NCBI GenBank assembly: GCA_002454975.1
Contig: DKJZ01000028.1
Coordinates: forward strand, 1-34,319
Reading direction: 5' to 3'
Length of the DNA: 34,319 nt
Origin: Hylemonella sp. UBA6679
GTDB lineage: Bacteria > Pseudomonadota > Gammaproteobacteria > Burkholderiales > Burkholderiaceae_C
In this document: piece after piece, positions 15,412 to 23,200 of the stretch
How the letters are laid out: the number at the start of each line of letters is the position of its first letter
Numbering within the stretch: the first letter of the stretch is position 1
Program-made: the position numbers and the translations under genes
The notes under the pieces: model-generated
What the model was told of the DNA's origin: nothing
The model's database searches: none
Seen by the model: only the letters and a program-made list of their open reading frames with translations

Positions 15412-16674
15412 TTACTTCTTCACAGGCTCGTCAGGCTTGGAGGCATTGCCCTCGATGAAGGGGCTCCAAGGCTTGGCTTTGACGGGGCCGGGTGTTTTCC
15501 AGACCACGTTGAACTGGCCGTCGGCCTTGACTTCACCGATGAACACCGACTTGTGCAGGTGGTGGTTCTTTTCGTCCATCTTGCTCACGATGCCGCTGGG
15601 TGCAGTGAAGGTTTGGCCAGCCATGGCCGCAATGACCTTGTCCACATCGGTGGTCTTGGCTTTTTCAACCGCTTGCTTCCACATGTTGATGCCGATGTAG
15701 GTGGCTTCCATGGGGTCGTTGGTCAAAGGCTTGTCTTTGTGGCCAGCGATGTTTTTCGCCTTGGCATAAGCCGCCCACTTTTTGGTGAACTCGTCATTGG
15801 CCGGGTTTTTCAGGCTCATGAAGTAGTTCCAGGCGGCCAGGTGGCCCACCAGCGGCTTGGTGTCCACGCCGCGCAGTTCTTCTTCACCCACCGAGAAGGC
15901 CACCACAGGCACGTCTTTGGCTTTCAAGCCGGCGTTGCCCAGCTCTTTGTAGAAAGGCACATTGGAGTCGCCATTGATGGTGGAGACCACAGCGGTTTTG
16001 CCACCGGCCGAGAACTTCTTGATGTCAGCCACGATGGTTTGGTAGTCGGCGTGGCCAAAGGGGGTGTATTTTTCGTCAATGTCGCTGTCTTTCACGCCCT
16101 TGCTCTTGAGGTAGGCGCGCAAAATTTTGTTGGTGGTGCGGGGGTACACATAGTCGGTGCCCAAGAGCACCCAACGCTTGGCGCCGCCACCGTCTTTGCT
16201 CATCAGGTAGTCCACAGCTGGAATGGCCTGCTGGTTAGGCGCAGCACCGGTGTAGAACACGTTTTTAGACAGCTCTTCGCCCTCGTACTGCACAGGGTAG
16301 AACAGCAAGCCGTTCATTTCTTCGACCACGGGCAACACCGATTTGCGCGACACCGAGGTCCAGCAACCGAAGATCACCGAGACCTTGTCTTGGCCCAGCA
16401 ACTGCTTGGTTTTTTCAGCAAACAAAGGCCAGTTGGATGCGGGGTCGACCACCACGGGCTCGAGCTTTTTGCCCAGCACGCCGCCCTTGGCGTTGATCTC
16501 GTCAATTGCCATGAGCACGGTGTCTTTGAGCACGGTCTCAGAAATGGCCATGGTGCCCGAGAGGCTGTGCAAGATGCCGACCTTGATGGTGTCGGCTGCA
16601 TACGAGGGAATGGCGACCAAAGAGGCCAGGGCCGTGGCGGCGGCCAGGGCTTTGAGGGTGAAGCGACGTTGCAT
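15412..16674 (-). CDS. urtA: Urea-binding periplasmic protein UrtA
   Basis: UrtA captures urea in the periplasm for UrtBCDE. The start is ATG 16674, with GGAG five bases before it. The signal peptide is MQRRFTLKALAAATALASLV followed by AIPSYA, cleaved before ADTIKVGILHSLSG; the paired Arg could allow Tat export. The mature part has the Peripla_BP layout and UrtA-specific stretches such as SLSGTMAISET, FGCWTSVSRKSVLPVVEE, LLFYPVQYEGEE and NKILRAYLKSKG. The length of 420 residues is normal. It is first in the operon, behind a well-formed promoter. The UrtA signatures argue for urea rather than amide or amino-acid substrates. Confidence 0.96.
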   Translation of the reverse strand: MQRRFTLKALAAATALASLVAIPSYAADTIKVGILHSLSGTMAISETVLKDTVLMAIDEINAKGGVLGKKLEPVVVDPASNWPLFAEKTKQLLGQDKVSVIFGCWTSVSRKSVLPVVEEMNGLLFYPVQYEGEELSKNVFYTGAAPNQQAIPAVDYLMSKDGGGAKRWVLLGTDYVYPRTTNKILRAYLKSKGVKDSDIDEKYTPFGHADYQTIVADIKKFSAGGKTAVVSTINGDSNVPFYKELGNAGLKAKDVPVVAFSVGEEELRGVDTKPLVGHLAAWNYFMSLKNPANDEFTKKWAAYAKAKNIAGHKDKPLTNDPMEATYIGINMWKQAVEKAKTTDVDKVIAAMAGQTFTAPSGIVSKMDEKNHHLHKSVFIGEVKADGQFNVVWKTPGPVKAKPWSPFIEGNASKPDEPVKK

Positions 16675-16742
16675 GTGAACTCCAGTGAGGTTGAGTAGGC
16701 CGCCTGTTGACGGACAAACCAATTCTGGAGATCGGGACGTGC

Positions 16743-16772
16743 TTTGTATGTACGCCAGGTGGCGTATGTCAA
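16743..16772 (-). promoter_or_regulatory. Candidate urtA promoter with palindromic operator
   Basis: On the minus strand TTGACA (16772-16767) and TACAAA (16748-16743) form a sigma-70-like pair with an 18-base spacer. The spacer is almost filled by a perfect palindrome, TACGCCA (16751-16757) and TGGCGTA (16760-16766) around a 2-base centre. The -35 overlaps the stop codon of the upstream ABC gene. The transcript would have a leader of about 60 bases. A regulator at this palindrome would block polymerase; which regulator is unknown. No GG-N10-GC sigma-54 element was seen here. Confidence 0.55.
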
Positions 16773-17359
16773 TCCAGGTTGACCGTGGTGCGCAGGCTCA
16801 CGCCCTCGGGGGGGACGTAGTCAGCCAGCACAAAAGCGCGCTGGTCTTGGTCCTGGGCTTGCTGCAACACCCCGTGCAGCGCCCGCACCGAAGCCAGGTC
16901 TAGGGAGGCAAAGGGCTGGTCCCACAAAACCAGGGGCGCACCACTGGCGATGGAGGCGGCCAGCATCACCTTGCGGCGCGCACCGGTGGAGAGCATGAAG
17001 AGCGACTTGGCCATGTGCGGCACCAAGTCCAGGGCTTGCGCGGTGTCGTGCAGCACCTCCTCACGCCACGTGGGGTAGCGTTGCGCCTGGGCTTGCCAGT
17101 AATCGCGCACCCCCATCTGGTCGAAGCTGCGGTCTGTGGGGTCCACCAAAAACACCTGGCTGGGCGCCAGGCCGAGGATGCTGCCGGCCAGCACGGCGGC
17201 GCGCTGCACAGACGCATCGGCCAACACACGCAGCAGCGTGGTTTTGCCCGTGCCCTCGTCACCGCACACCAGGCTCACACCCGCGCTGAAGGTTGCGCTC
17301 AAGGCCGGGCGCACCACCCCACTGGGCAGCTGCAACACCAGGCCTTGGAGCTCAAGCAT
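16769..17359 (-). CDS. Degenerate ABC-type ATPase domain protein
   Basis: A 196-residue stand-alone ABC nucleotide-binding domain, in size and style like CcmA but without a partner permease nearby. Walker A (GDEGTGKTT, 33-41), signature (LSTGA, 123-127) and D-loop (SLD, 152-154) are visible. The catalytic Glu after Walker B is Gln (LVLWDQP, Q148), and no H-loop histidine is seen near the end (FVLADYVPP). Such a protein may bind ATP but hydrolyse it poorly. It begins 2 bases after the upstream yceI stop and its stop codon overlaps the urtA promoter, so it seems to be the last gene of the cytochrome b561/yceI operon. I do not recognise a specific function. Confidence 0.75.
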   Translation of the reverse strand: MLELQGLVLQLPSGVVRPALSATFSAGVSLVCGDEGTGKTTLLRVLADASVQRAAVLAGSILGLAPSQVFLVDPTDRSFDQMGVRDYWQAQAQRYPTWREEVLHDTAQALDLVPHMAKSLFMLSTGARRKVMLAASIASGAPLVLWDQPFASLDLASVRALHGVLQQAQDQDQRAFVLADYVPPEGVSLRTTVNLD

Positions 17360-17361
17360 GT

Positions 17362-17940
17362 TTACTGCTTGACGGCTTCAACCTGCACCACCAGGCGCAC
17401 GTTTTTCGGGAAGCCCCAGTCGATGCCGTAGTTCATGCCCCACTGGGTGCGGTCGATGGTGGTCTCAAAGTCGCCGCCGCACACCTCGCGCTTGAGGCGG
17501 GGGTGGTCAAAGCAGTTGAACTGCGTGGCCTTGAGCACCACCGGGTGGGTTTTGCCCAAGAGCGTCAAGCTGCCCGCCACCTCGGCCACCTTGTCGCCGT
17601 TGAAGCTGAACTTGTCAGCACTGAACTGCAGCGTGGGAAACTGCGCCACGTTGAACAGGTCGGCGCTTTGCAGGTGCTTGTCAAAAGCGGCCGTACCGGT
17701 GTTGACCGAAGCTGCGTCGATGGTGAGCGCCACCTTGCCCGATTTGCCCGCGCGGTCGAACTGCACCGTGCCTTCTTTTTTGTCGAAACGACCACGGTTG
17801 GTGGAGGTGCCGAAGTGACCGATTTCAAAGGTCACAAAGGTGTGGGTGGGGTCCATGGCGTAGGTGGCGGACTGGGCCTGGGCAGTGCCCGCCAGGGTCA
17901 GGGCTGCAACGGCAGCCAGGGCAACTTGAGAAAAACGCAT
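17362..17940 (-). CDS. YceI-like periplasmic lipid-binding protein (copy 1)
   Basis: YceI proteins are periplasmic lipocalin-like barrels that bind isoprenoid-type lipids; some respond to pH or osmotic stress. The start is ATG 17940, 5 bases after AAGGAG; the GTG six bases earlier has no spacing. The signal peptide is MRFSQVALAAVAALTLAG with cleavage after AQA. The mature part starts YAMDPTHTFVTFEIGHFGTS, the family opening, followed by GRFDKKEGTVQFD and the VAGSLTLLGKTHPVVLKA segment. Mature residues include two Cys (FNCFDH and EVCGGD) that could form a disulphide. The total is 192 residues. It follows a second yceI by 21 bases. Confidence 0.92.
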   Translation of the reverse strand: MRFSQVALAAVAALTLAGTAQAQSATYAMDPTHTFVTFEIGHFGTSTNRGRFDKKEGTVQFDRAGKSGKVALTIDAASVNTGTAAFDKHLQSADLFNVAQFPTLQFSADKFSFNGDKVAEVAGSLTLLGKTHPVVLKATQFNCFDHPRLKREVCGGDFETTIDRTQWGMNYGIDWGFPKNVRLVVQVEAVKQ

Positions 17941-17961
17941 CTTCACTCCTTGGTTAAAAAA

Positions 17962-18558
17962 TCATAACTTGCCCACGCCCGAGAGCGTGAGCTTGAACTT
18001 GACCTGCACGTCGTCGGCCACCATCGAGGTGTCGGCCCACTCGTTCTCGCCAATCTTGTAGGTCAGGCGTTTGAGGCTCATGCTGCCTTGTGCCACGGTG
18101 ACGACATTGGGCGACGTGCCGGTTTGTGTGAGCACCACCGGCACCACCACCTCGCGGCTGATGCCCTTGATGCTGAGCTTGCCCGCCACCTCCCACTTAC
18201 CCCCACCCAGGTTGTTCACCGTGGTGGACTCAAACACAGCTTGCGGAAATTTCGGCACGTTGAACCACACCGGCTTGGGCAACTCCACATCGGCCTCGGG
18301 CGCGCCCAGGCTGGCCGAGTTCATGTCCACACGCATGACAATGCGGCTGGCCTGCGGTTTGGCCGGGTTGATGGCTACATCAGCCTCAAACTTTTTGAAC
18401 TGCCCCTCCACCGGCACGCCGAGCTGTTTGCTCACAAACACCAGGCTGCTTTGGGCGGGTATGAGTTTTTGCGAGGTTTGAGCTTGTGCCAACCCCGAGC
18501 CCAAGAGACCCAAAGTCAACAGCAAAGCAGGCGCAAAGCGCAGAGACATCTGTGGCAT
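17962..18558 (-). CDS. YceI-like periplasmic protein (copy 2)
   Basis: A second, divergent YceI-family protein of 198 residues. The start is ATG 18558 (MPQMSLRFAPALLLTLG), with AAGAAAG upstream; MSLRF three codons later is possible. A signal peptide ends at AQAQ. The mature part shows the family pattern (KLIPAQSSLVFVSKQLGVPVEG, FNVPKFPQAVFEST, GKLSIKGISREVVVPV) but lacks the TFEIGHFG motif and the Cys pair of its neighbour. The two copies are therefore old paralogues, not a recent duplication. It is 19 bases downstream of the cytochrome b561 gene, an association also seen in E. coli yceJ-yceI. Confidence 0.9.
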   Translation of the reverse strand: MPQMSLRFAPALLLTLGLLGSGLAQAQTSQKLIPAQSSLVFVSKQLGVPVEGQFKKFEADVAINPAKPQASRIVMRVDMNSASLGAPEADVELPKPVWFNVPKFPQAVFESTTVNNLGGGKWEVAGKLSIKGISREVVVPVVLTQTGTSPNVVTVAQGSMSLKRLTYKIGENEWADTSMVADDVQVKFKLTLSGVGKL

Positions 18559-18577
18559 CAATGACTTTCTTAAAAAT

Positions 18578-19126
18578 TCAGGCGCGCCAAGACATGCGTT
18601 TGAGCAGCCCGTCGCGGTCGATCCAATGGTGCTTGAGGGCGCCCGCCACATGCAACAGCACGAGAGAAGCCATGGCGTAAGCTGTGATTTGGTGCCAGGG
18701 CTTGATCAAGGCCGCTAAGGCTTTGTCCGCAGGCACAAAATCGGGCAGGGGCAGCACACCAAACAACACCACCGGGAAACCCGCTGCTGAACTGTAGGCC
18801 CAACCCACCAACGGCACGGCAAAAAACAAAACATACAAGCCCAGGTGCACCGCCTGGTGCAGCCGGGTTTGCCACGCTGGCATGACTGAAGTGACAGCCG
18901 CTGGCAGGGCCGGGGGGCGGTGCGTGAGGCGCCACACAAGCCGCAGCAGCGAGAGCGCCAAAATCACCACGCCAGCCCATTTGTGCCAGTTGTAGAGCTT
19001 GAGGCGCTGGGGCGAAAAAGGCAGCTCGGTCATGTAGGTGCCCACCGCGAACGAGCCCAGCAAGGCCACAGCCAGCAGCCAATGCAGGCCTATGGCCAGA
19101 CTTGTGTAGCGTGTGAGCGAGTTCAT
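18578..19126 (-). CDS. Cytochrome b561-family diheme membrane protein
   Basis: A four-helix di-heme b protein of the prokaryotic b561 (CybB/YceJ) type, moving electrons between the quinone pool and periplasmic partners. The 182 residues start MNSLTRYTSLAIGLHWLLAV. Candidate heme ligands are H15 (GLHWLL), the His of YNWHKWAG, the His of HQAVHLGLYVLFF and the His of LLHVAGALKHH. Four hydrophobic helices are clear. It is first in the set b561-yceI-yceI-ABC, with an AT-rich inverted repeat upstream. The electron acceptor is unknown; superoxide oxidation is reported for E. coli CybB but cannot be judged here. Confidence 0.92.
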   Translation of the reverse strand: MNSLTRYTSLAIGLHWLLAVALLGSFAVGTYMTELPFSPQRLKLYNWHKWAGVVILALSLLRLVWRLTHRPPALPAAVTSVMPAWQTRLHQAVHLGLYVLFFAVPLVGWAYSSAAGFPVVLFGVLPLPDFVPADKALAALIKPWHQITAYAMASLVLLHVAGALKHHWIDRDGLLKRMSWRA

Positions 19127-19156
19127 GCCCGCAGTTTAGGCCTGGACCCGGTTTCT

Positions 19157-19189
19157 TTTTTGAACAGAATTGTTGATCTGGTTCAAAAA
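19157..19189. promoter_or_regulatory. AT-rich inverted repeat between b561 and response-regulator genes
   Basis: Arms TTTTTGAACAGA (19157-19168) and TCTGGTTCAAAAA (19177-19189) pair along 12 bases with a single extra G, around an 8-base centre. It lies 31-63 bases upstream of the cytochrome b561 start and 39 or more bases after the response-regulator stop. There is no U-tract beyond the stem on either strand, so an operator for the b561/yceI operon is likelier than a terminator. Confidence 0.55.
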
Positions 19190-19227
19190 TAATGAAACGA
19201 TGCGCCCATCAAACCGTGCAAGGCGGC

Positions 19228-20283
19228 TCAGGCCTCAAACGACGGGTGCGACTGCCGAATGCGGTTGATGGCCATGGCCGCAGCCGAGGTGCGCGTTTCT
19301 ACCCCCAGCTTGGCAAACACACGCTCGAGGTGTTTTTTGACGGTGGCGGGGCTCGCACCCAAGATGTCAGCGATGTCGCGGTTGATCTTGCCCTTGACCA
19401 CCCAGTACAGCACCTCGGCCTCGCGGGCCGTGAGCTTGAAGGCCAAGCCCATGGTGTGGATGACCGCCACGTCAGACGCCTCACGCATGACGATGAGCCA
19501 ATCGCCACCACCCTCGCTGTCGCCCACCTGCTGGTGCAGGTCAAAGCTCAAACGGCGGGCGCCCTGGTCGAGGTGAAAACGCGGGTAAGCCGGGGCGTTG
19601 GCGCCACCGAACGGCTTGGCCTGGCCCTGCTGACTCGGCTGGCTGGTTTGGCTGGTTGGCCCTGCGTCTGGCTGGGCGGTACGCGCCTGTGCCAGCAGCC
19701 AAGCGTGCACGGGCTCGGGCACTTGCTGGCTGTGCGGGCCAAACCAATGGTGCAGCAGCTCACGCGCCAAAGGGGTTTGCCAAAGGAGCCGGCCGTCACG
19801 CACCCGCACCGTGATGCTGGCGTAACCAAAGGCATCCAAGGCGTTGCGCGTTTGGTGCACCTGCTGCGCCGATTGGCGGGCTGCCTTGGCCGCGCGGGTG
19901 TGCACCGCCATGCGGGCCAACACCTCGCGCGGCTTGATGGGTTTGGTCACGTAGTCCACCGCGCCGGCTGCCAGCGCGGCCTCGAGGTGTTCGGTTTCGG
20001 TCAGCCCCGTCATGAACACAATGGGGATGTGCGCTGTGGCCGGGTTGGCCTTGAGGCGGCGGGCCACCTCAAAGCCATCCATGCCGGGCATCATGGCGTC
20101 GAGCAAAATCACATCGGGCACGGCTTGCTGGGCGCGCTGCAAAGCTGACTCGCCGTTCAAAGCCACCAGCACCGAGTAGCCCGATTCGTCCAGCGCGTCG
20201 TGCAGCACCGAGAGGTTGTCGGGCACATCGTCCACGATCAGCACCACCTCGCCACCAGGCCTGTCAAAGCTGTCTGTGTTCAT
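19228..20283 (-). CDS. Response regulator with LuxR-type DNA-binding domain
   Basis: A 351-residue two-component regulator. The receiver domain (about 12-130) has acidic residues in LIVDDV, phospho-acceptor D62 (ILLDAMMPGMDG), a Thr near 92 (FMTG) and K114 (VTKPIK). Residues about 140-275 are a linker domain of uncertain fold (FGYASITVRVRDGRLLWQTP suggests a PAS-like element) with a Gln/Ser/Pro-rich insert. The C-terminal LuxR/FixJ-type HTH is at about 284-340 (LTAREAEVLYWVVKGKINRD, ASPATVKKHLERVFAKLGVE). The start overlaps the permease-kinase stop in an ATGA junction, marking them as a cognate pair. Targets are unknown; the flanking urt, RND/PII and ure genes are the obvious candidates. Confidence 0.93.
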   Translation of the reverse strand: MNTDSFDRPGGEVVLIVDDVPDNLSVLHDALDESGYSVLVALNGESALQRAQQAVPDVILLDAMMPGMDGFEVARRLKANPATAHIPIVFMTGLTETEHLEAALAAGAVDYVTKPIKPREVLARMAVHTRAAKAARQSAQQVHQTRNALDAFGYASITVRVRDGRLLWQTPLARELLHHWFGPHSQQVPEPVHAWLLAQARTAQPDAGPTSQTSQPSQQGQAKPFGGANAPAYPRFHLDQGARRLSFDLHQQVGDSEGGGDWLIVMREASDVAVIHTMGLAFKLTAREAEVLYWVVKGKINRDIADILGASPATVKKHLERVFAKLGVETRTSAAAMAINRIRQSHPSFEA

Positions 20284-23200
20284 GAAGAAATCGTGATGTA
20301 GGGCTCAAGCAACAAGGCGTTGATGCTCTCAAATTCATAGCGTCTTGCCAAAGACGCCACTTGCGCTGCCCACGCTTGGGCCTGCGGTTGCGCTTGCACC
20401 AAACGCTCCAAGCGGTTGAGGATGCCGCGCAAATAACCCAAACTGATGGCCTCGCGCAAAGCACGCACATCCTCGGGGCTCAACACCACGGGCACCAGCG
20501 GCTCGGCGGTGTCGCTGGCATCCAAACTGGCCATGTTCAACCCCGGTGTGTGAGCCGGCTGCTGCGGCAAAGAAGGTGCAGCACTTGCGCTGACTTCTTG
20601 CTGCACCCAGCTGAGCTTCAAGCGCTGCGTGAGCCAGTCCAGCAGCTCGGCGTGGCGCACCGGCTTGGTGATGAAGTCTTGCGGGCTGATGCCCACATCG
20701 TTGTCCAGCGCCTTGTCAAAGGCATTGGCCGACACCACCGCCACGTGCACGTCTTGCATGCGCGGCAAGGCGCGCAGGCGGCGGATGGTTTCCCAGCCAT
20801 CAATGCCCGGCATGGCCAGGTCCATGAACACCGCATCGGGGCGGTAGCCTGCGGCCAGCACATCCAGCGCGTCGTGGCCACTGGCAGCCGTGCGCAGCAC
20901 AAAGCCCAGGGGCTGCAGCAGGAGCGCGAGCACCTCGCGGTCGGCGTCTTCGTTGTCCACAACCAAGACATGGCGGCGTGGCCCCGTGTAGCTGCGCCGC
21001 CCGCCCGTGGGCAATGTCAGCGGGCGCGGAGGCACCGAGCCGCCAAGCACCTCGGGCATGAACAACTTGACCTGAAACACCGAGCCCTGGCCCGGCGTGC
21101 TGTGCACCTGCAGCGAGCCGCCCATGAGGTCGGTGAGCATCTTGGCAATCGTCAAACCCAGGCCCGCACCCCCACTGCCCTGCCCGGCAGCGGCACCCCG
21201 GGTGAAGGGTTCAAACACCTGCGCGAGTTGCTGGTCACTCATGCCCGGCCCGGTATCGGCAATGTCGATGAAGGCCATTTCTCGCGCATGCCGCACCCGC
21301 AACGTGACCTGGCCATGCGCTGTGAATTTGATGGCGTTGCCCAGCAGGTTGATGAGGATTTGGCGCACACGTTTGTCATCGGCGCGCACCCACGCTGGCA
21401 GCGTGCCCACCACCTCAAACACAAAGCGCAGACCTTTGTCTGCAGCTTGCAGCTCGAACATGGCGGCGAGCTCGTGCACGGCGTCCGCAAAGTCCATGGG
21501 GCGGGTGTCCAGGGTGAGCTTGCCGGCCTCGATGCGAGCGATGTCGAGCGTGCCCTCAATCAAGGACAGCAAATGCTCACCGCCGCGGCGAATGACCTGC
21601 ACCGCGTGCTTGCGGTGTGGGGGCACCTGCGGGTCTTCACCCATGAGTTGGGCATAACCCAAGATGCTGTTGAGGGGCGTGCGCAACTCATGGCTGATGG
21701 CGCTGATGTAACGGCTCTTGGCCTGGTTGGCCTGCTCGGCTTGGTGCTGCGCACGCTCGGCCAAGGCCTTGGCCGCTTGCAAGGCGTGGTCGGTTTGTTC
21801 GTGCAGATTGATCTCGCGCATGAGCAAGCTGGTTTGGCGGTTGGATTCTTCTTGCGCCACCTCACGGCTTTTGTTGGCCAGCACCACCCACCACACCACC
21901 AGCCCCGAGAGCAGCAACACGGCCATGTAGGCCTTGAAAAACCCCATCTTCAAGGCCTGTTGGGCAGATTGCAGGGCTGCCTCATCCACCTCGCCAAACA
22001 CTGGCACCAGCGCCCGGGCCTCCTGGTGGTAGAGCACGCCAAACACCGCGCCCAGCAAAGGCACCACCAGCAGCATGAGCATCACAAAGTGCCCCAAGCC
22101 CGCATCGAGCACTGGCCAAAATTTGGCCGGTGTGAGGCGACGCAGCGCCGACTGCCATTGGCGCGCCACCGTGGCGTGCGGTTTGCACAGGTCGCCGCAA
22201 CGCGCATCCAAGGTGCAACACAGCGAGCAAATGCGGCCCTGGTAGGCCGGGCAAAACGCCATGTCTGGGGCTTCGTAGGTGCGCTCACAAATCACGCACT
22301 GGGTCTTCATCAACGCCTCGGACGGATGAACCGGCGGCGCCTGGCGCGCGAGGTAGTAGCGCCCACCCGTCAGGGCGGCAATCAGCGGTGAGGCCAGCAA
22401 GGCTGTGCCGCAGGCGATCATGGCCGAAAACGCCTGGGCCATCGGCCCCATCCAGCCCAGGTAAGCCGCCATCGACGCCACAGAGGCCAGCCCCATGGCC
22501 CCCACGCCCACCGGGTTGATGTCGTACAGGTAAGCCCGCTTGAACTCGATGCCCGCTGGCGAGAGCCCCAGGGGTTTGTTGATCACCAAATCGGCCACCA
22601 CCGCCATCATCCAAGCGATGGCCACATTCGAAAACAGGCCCAGCACATCGCCCAGCGCGGCAAACACGTTCATTTCCATGAGCATGAACGCAATGGCCGT
22701 GTTGAACACCACCCACACCACCCGCCCGGGGTGGCTGTGCGTGAGTCGGGAGAAAAAATTGCTCCAGGCCAGCGAGCCGGCGTAGGCGTTGGTGACGTTG
22801 ATCTTGAGCTGCGAGACCACCACAAACAGGGCTGTGGCCGCCACCGCCCAGTTGTAATTGGCAAACACATACTCGTAAGCGGCCAGGTACATCTGGTTGG
22901 GGTCCAGCGCCCGCTCGGGCGGCACCGCATGGTGGATGGCCAGGTAAGCCAGCAATGCGCCACCCAGCATCTTGAGCACCCCCAGCAGCACCCAGCCCGG
23001 CCCGCCAATCAGCACCCCCGCCCACCAGGCCCGGCGGTTGTGCGCGGTGCGCGCGGGCATGAAGCGCAGGTAGTCCACCTGCTCGCCCATTTGCGTCATC
23101 AAAGCCACGCCCACGGTCAAGGCCGCACCAAATGAGAGCACATCAAAGCCTGCATGGCCGCTTTTTTCACCAACATAATGCACAACGCCAGAAAATGCAC

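Noticed and set aside
20361..22391. 676-codon plus-strand frame opposite the kinase
   Set aside because: The opposite strand encodes clear HisKA, HATPase and receiver motifs; this frame has none and is rich in His/Gln/Arg typical of antisense shadows.
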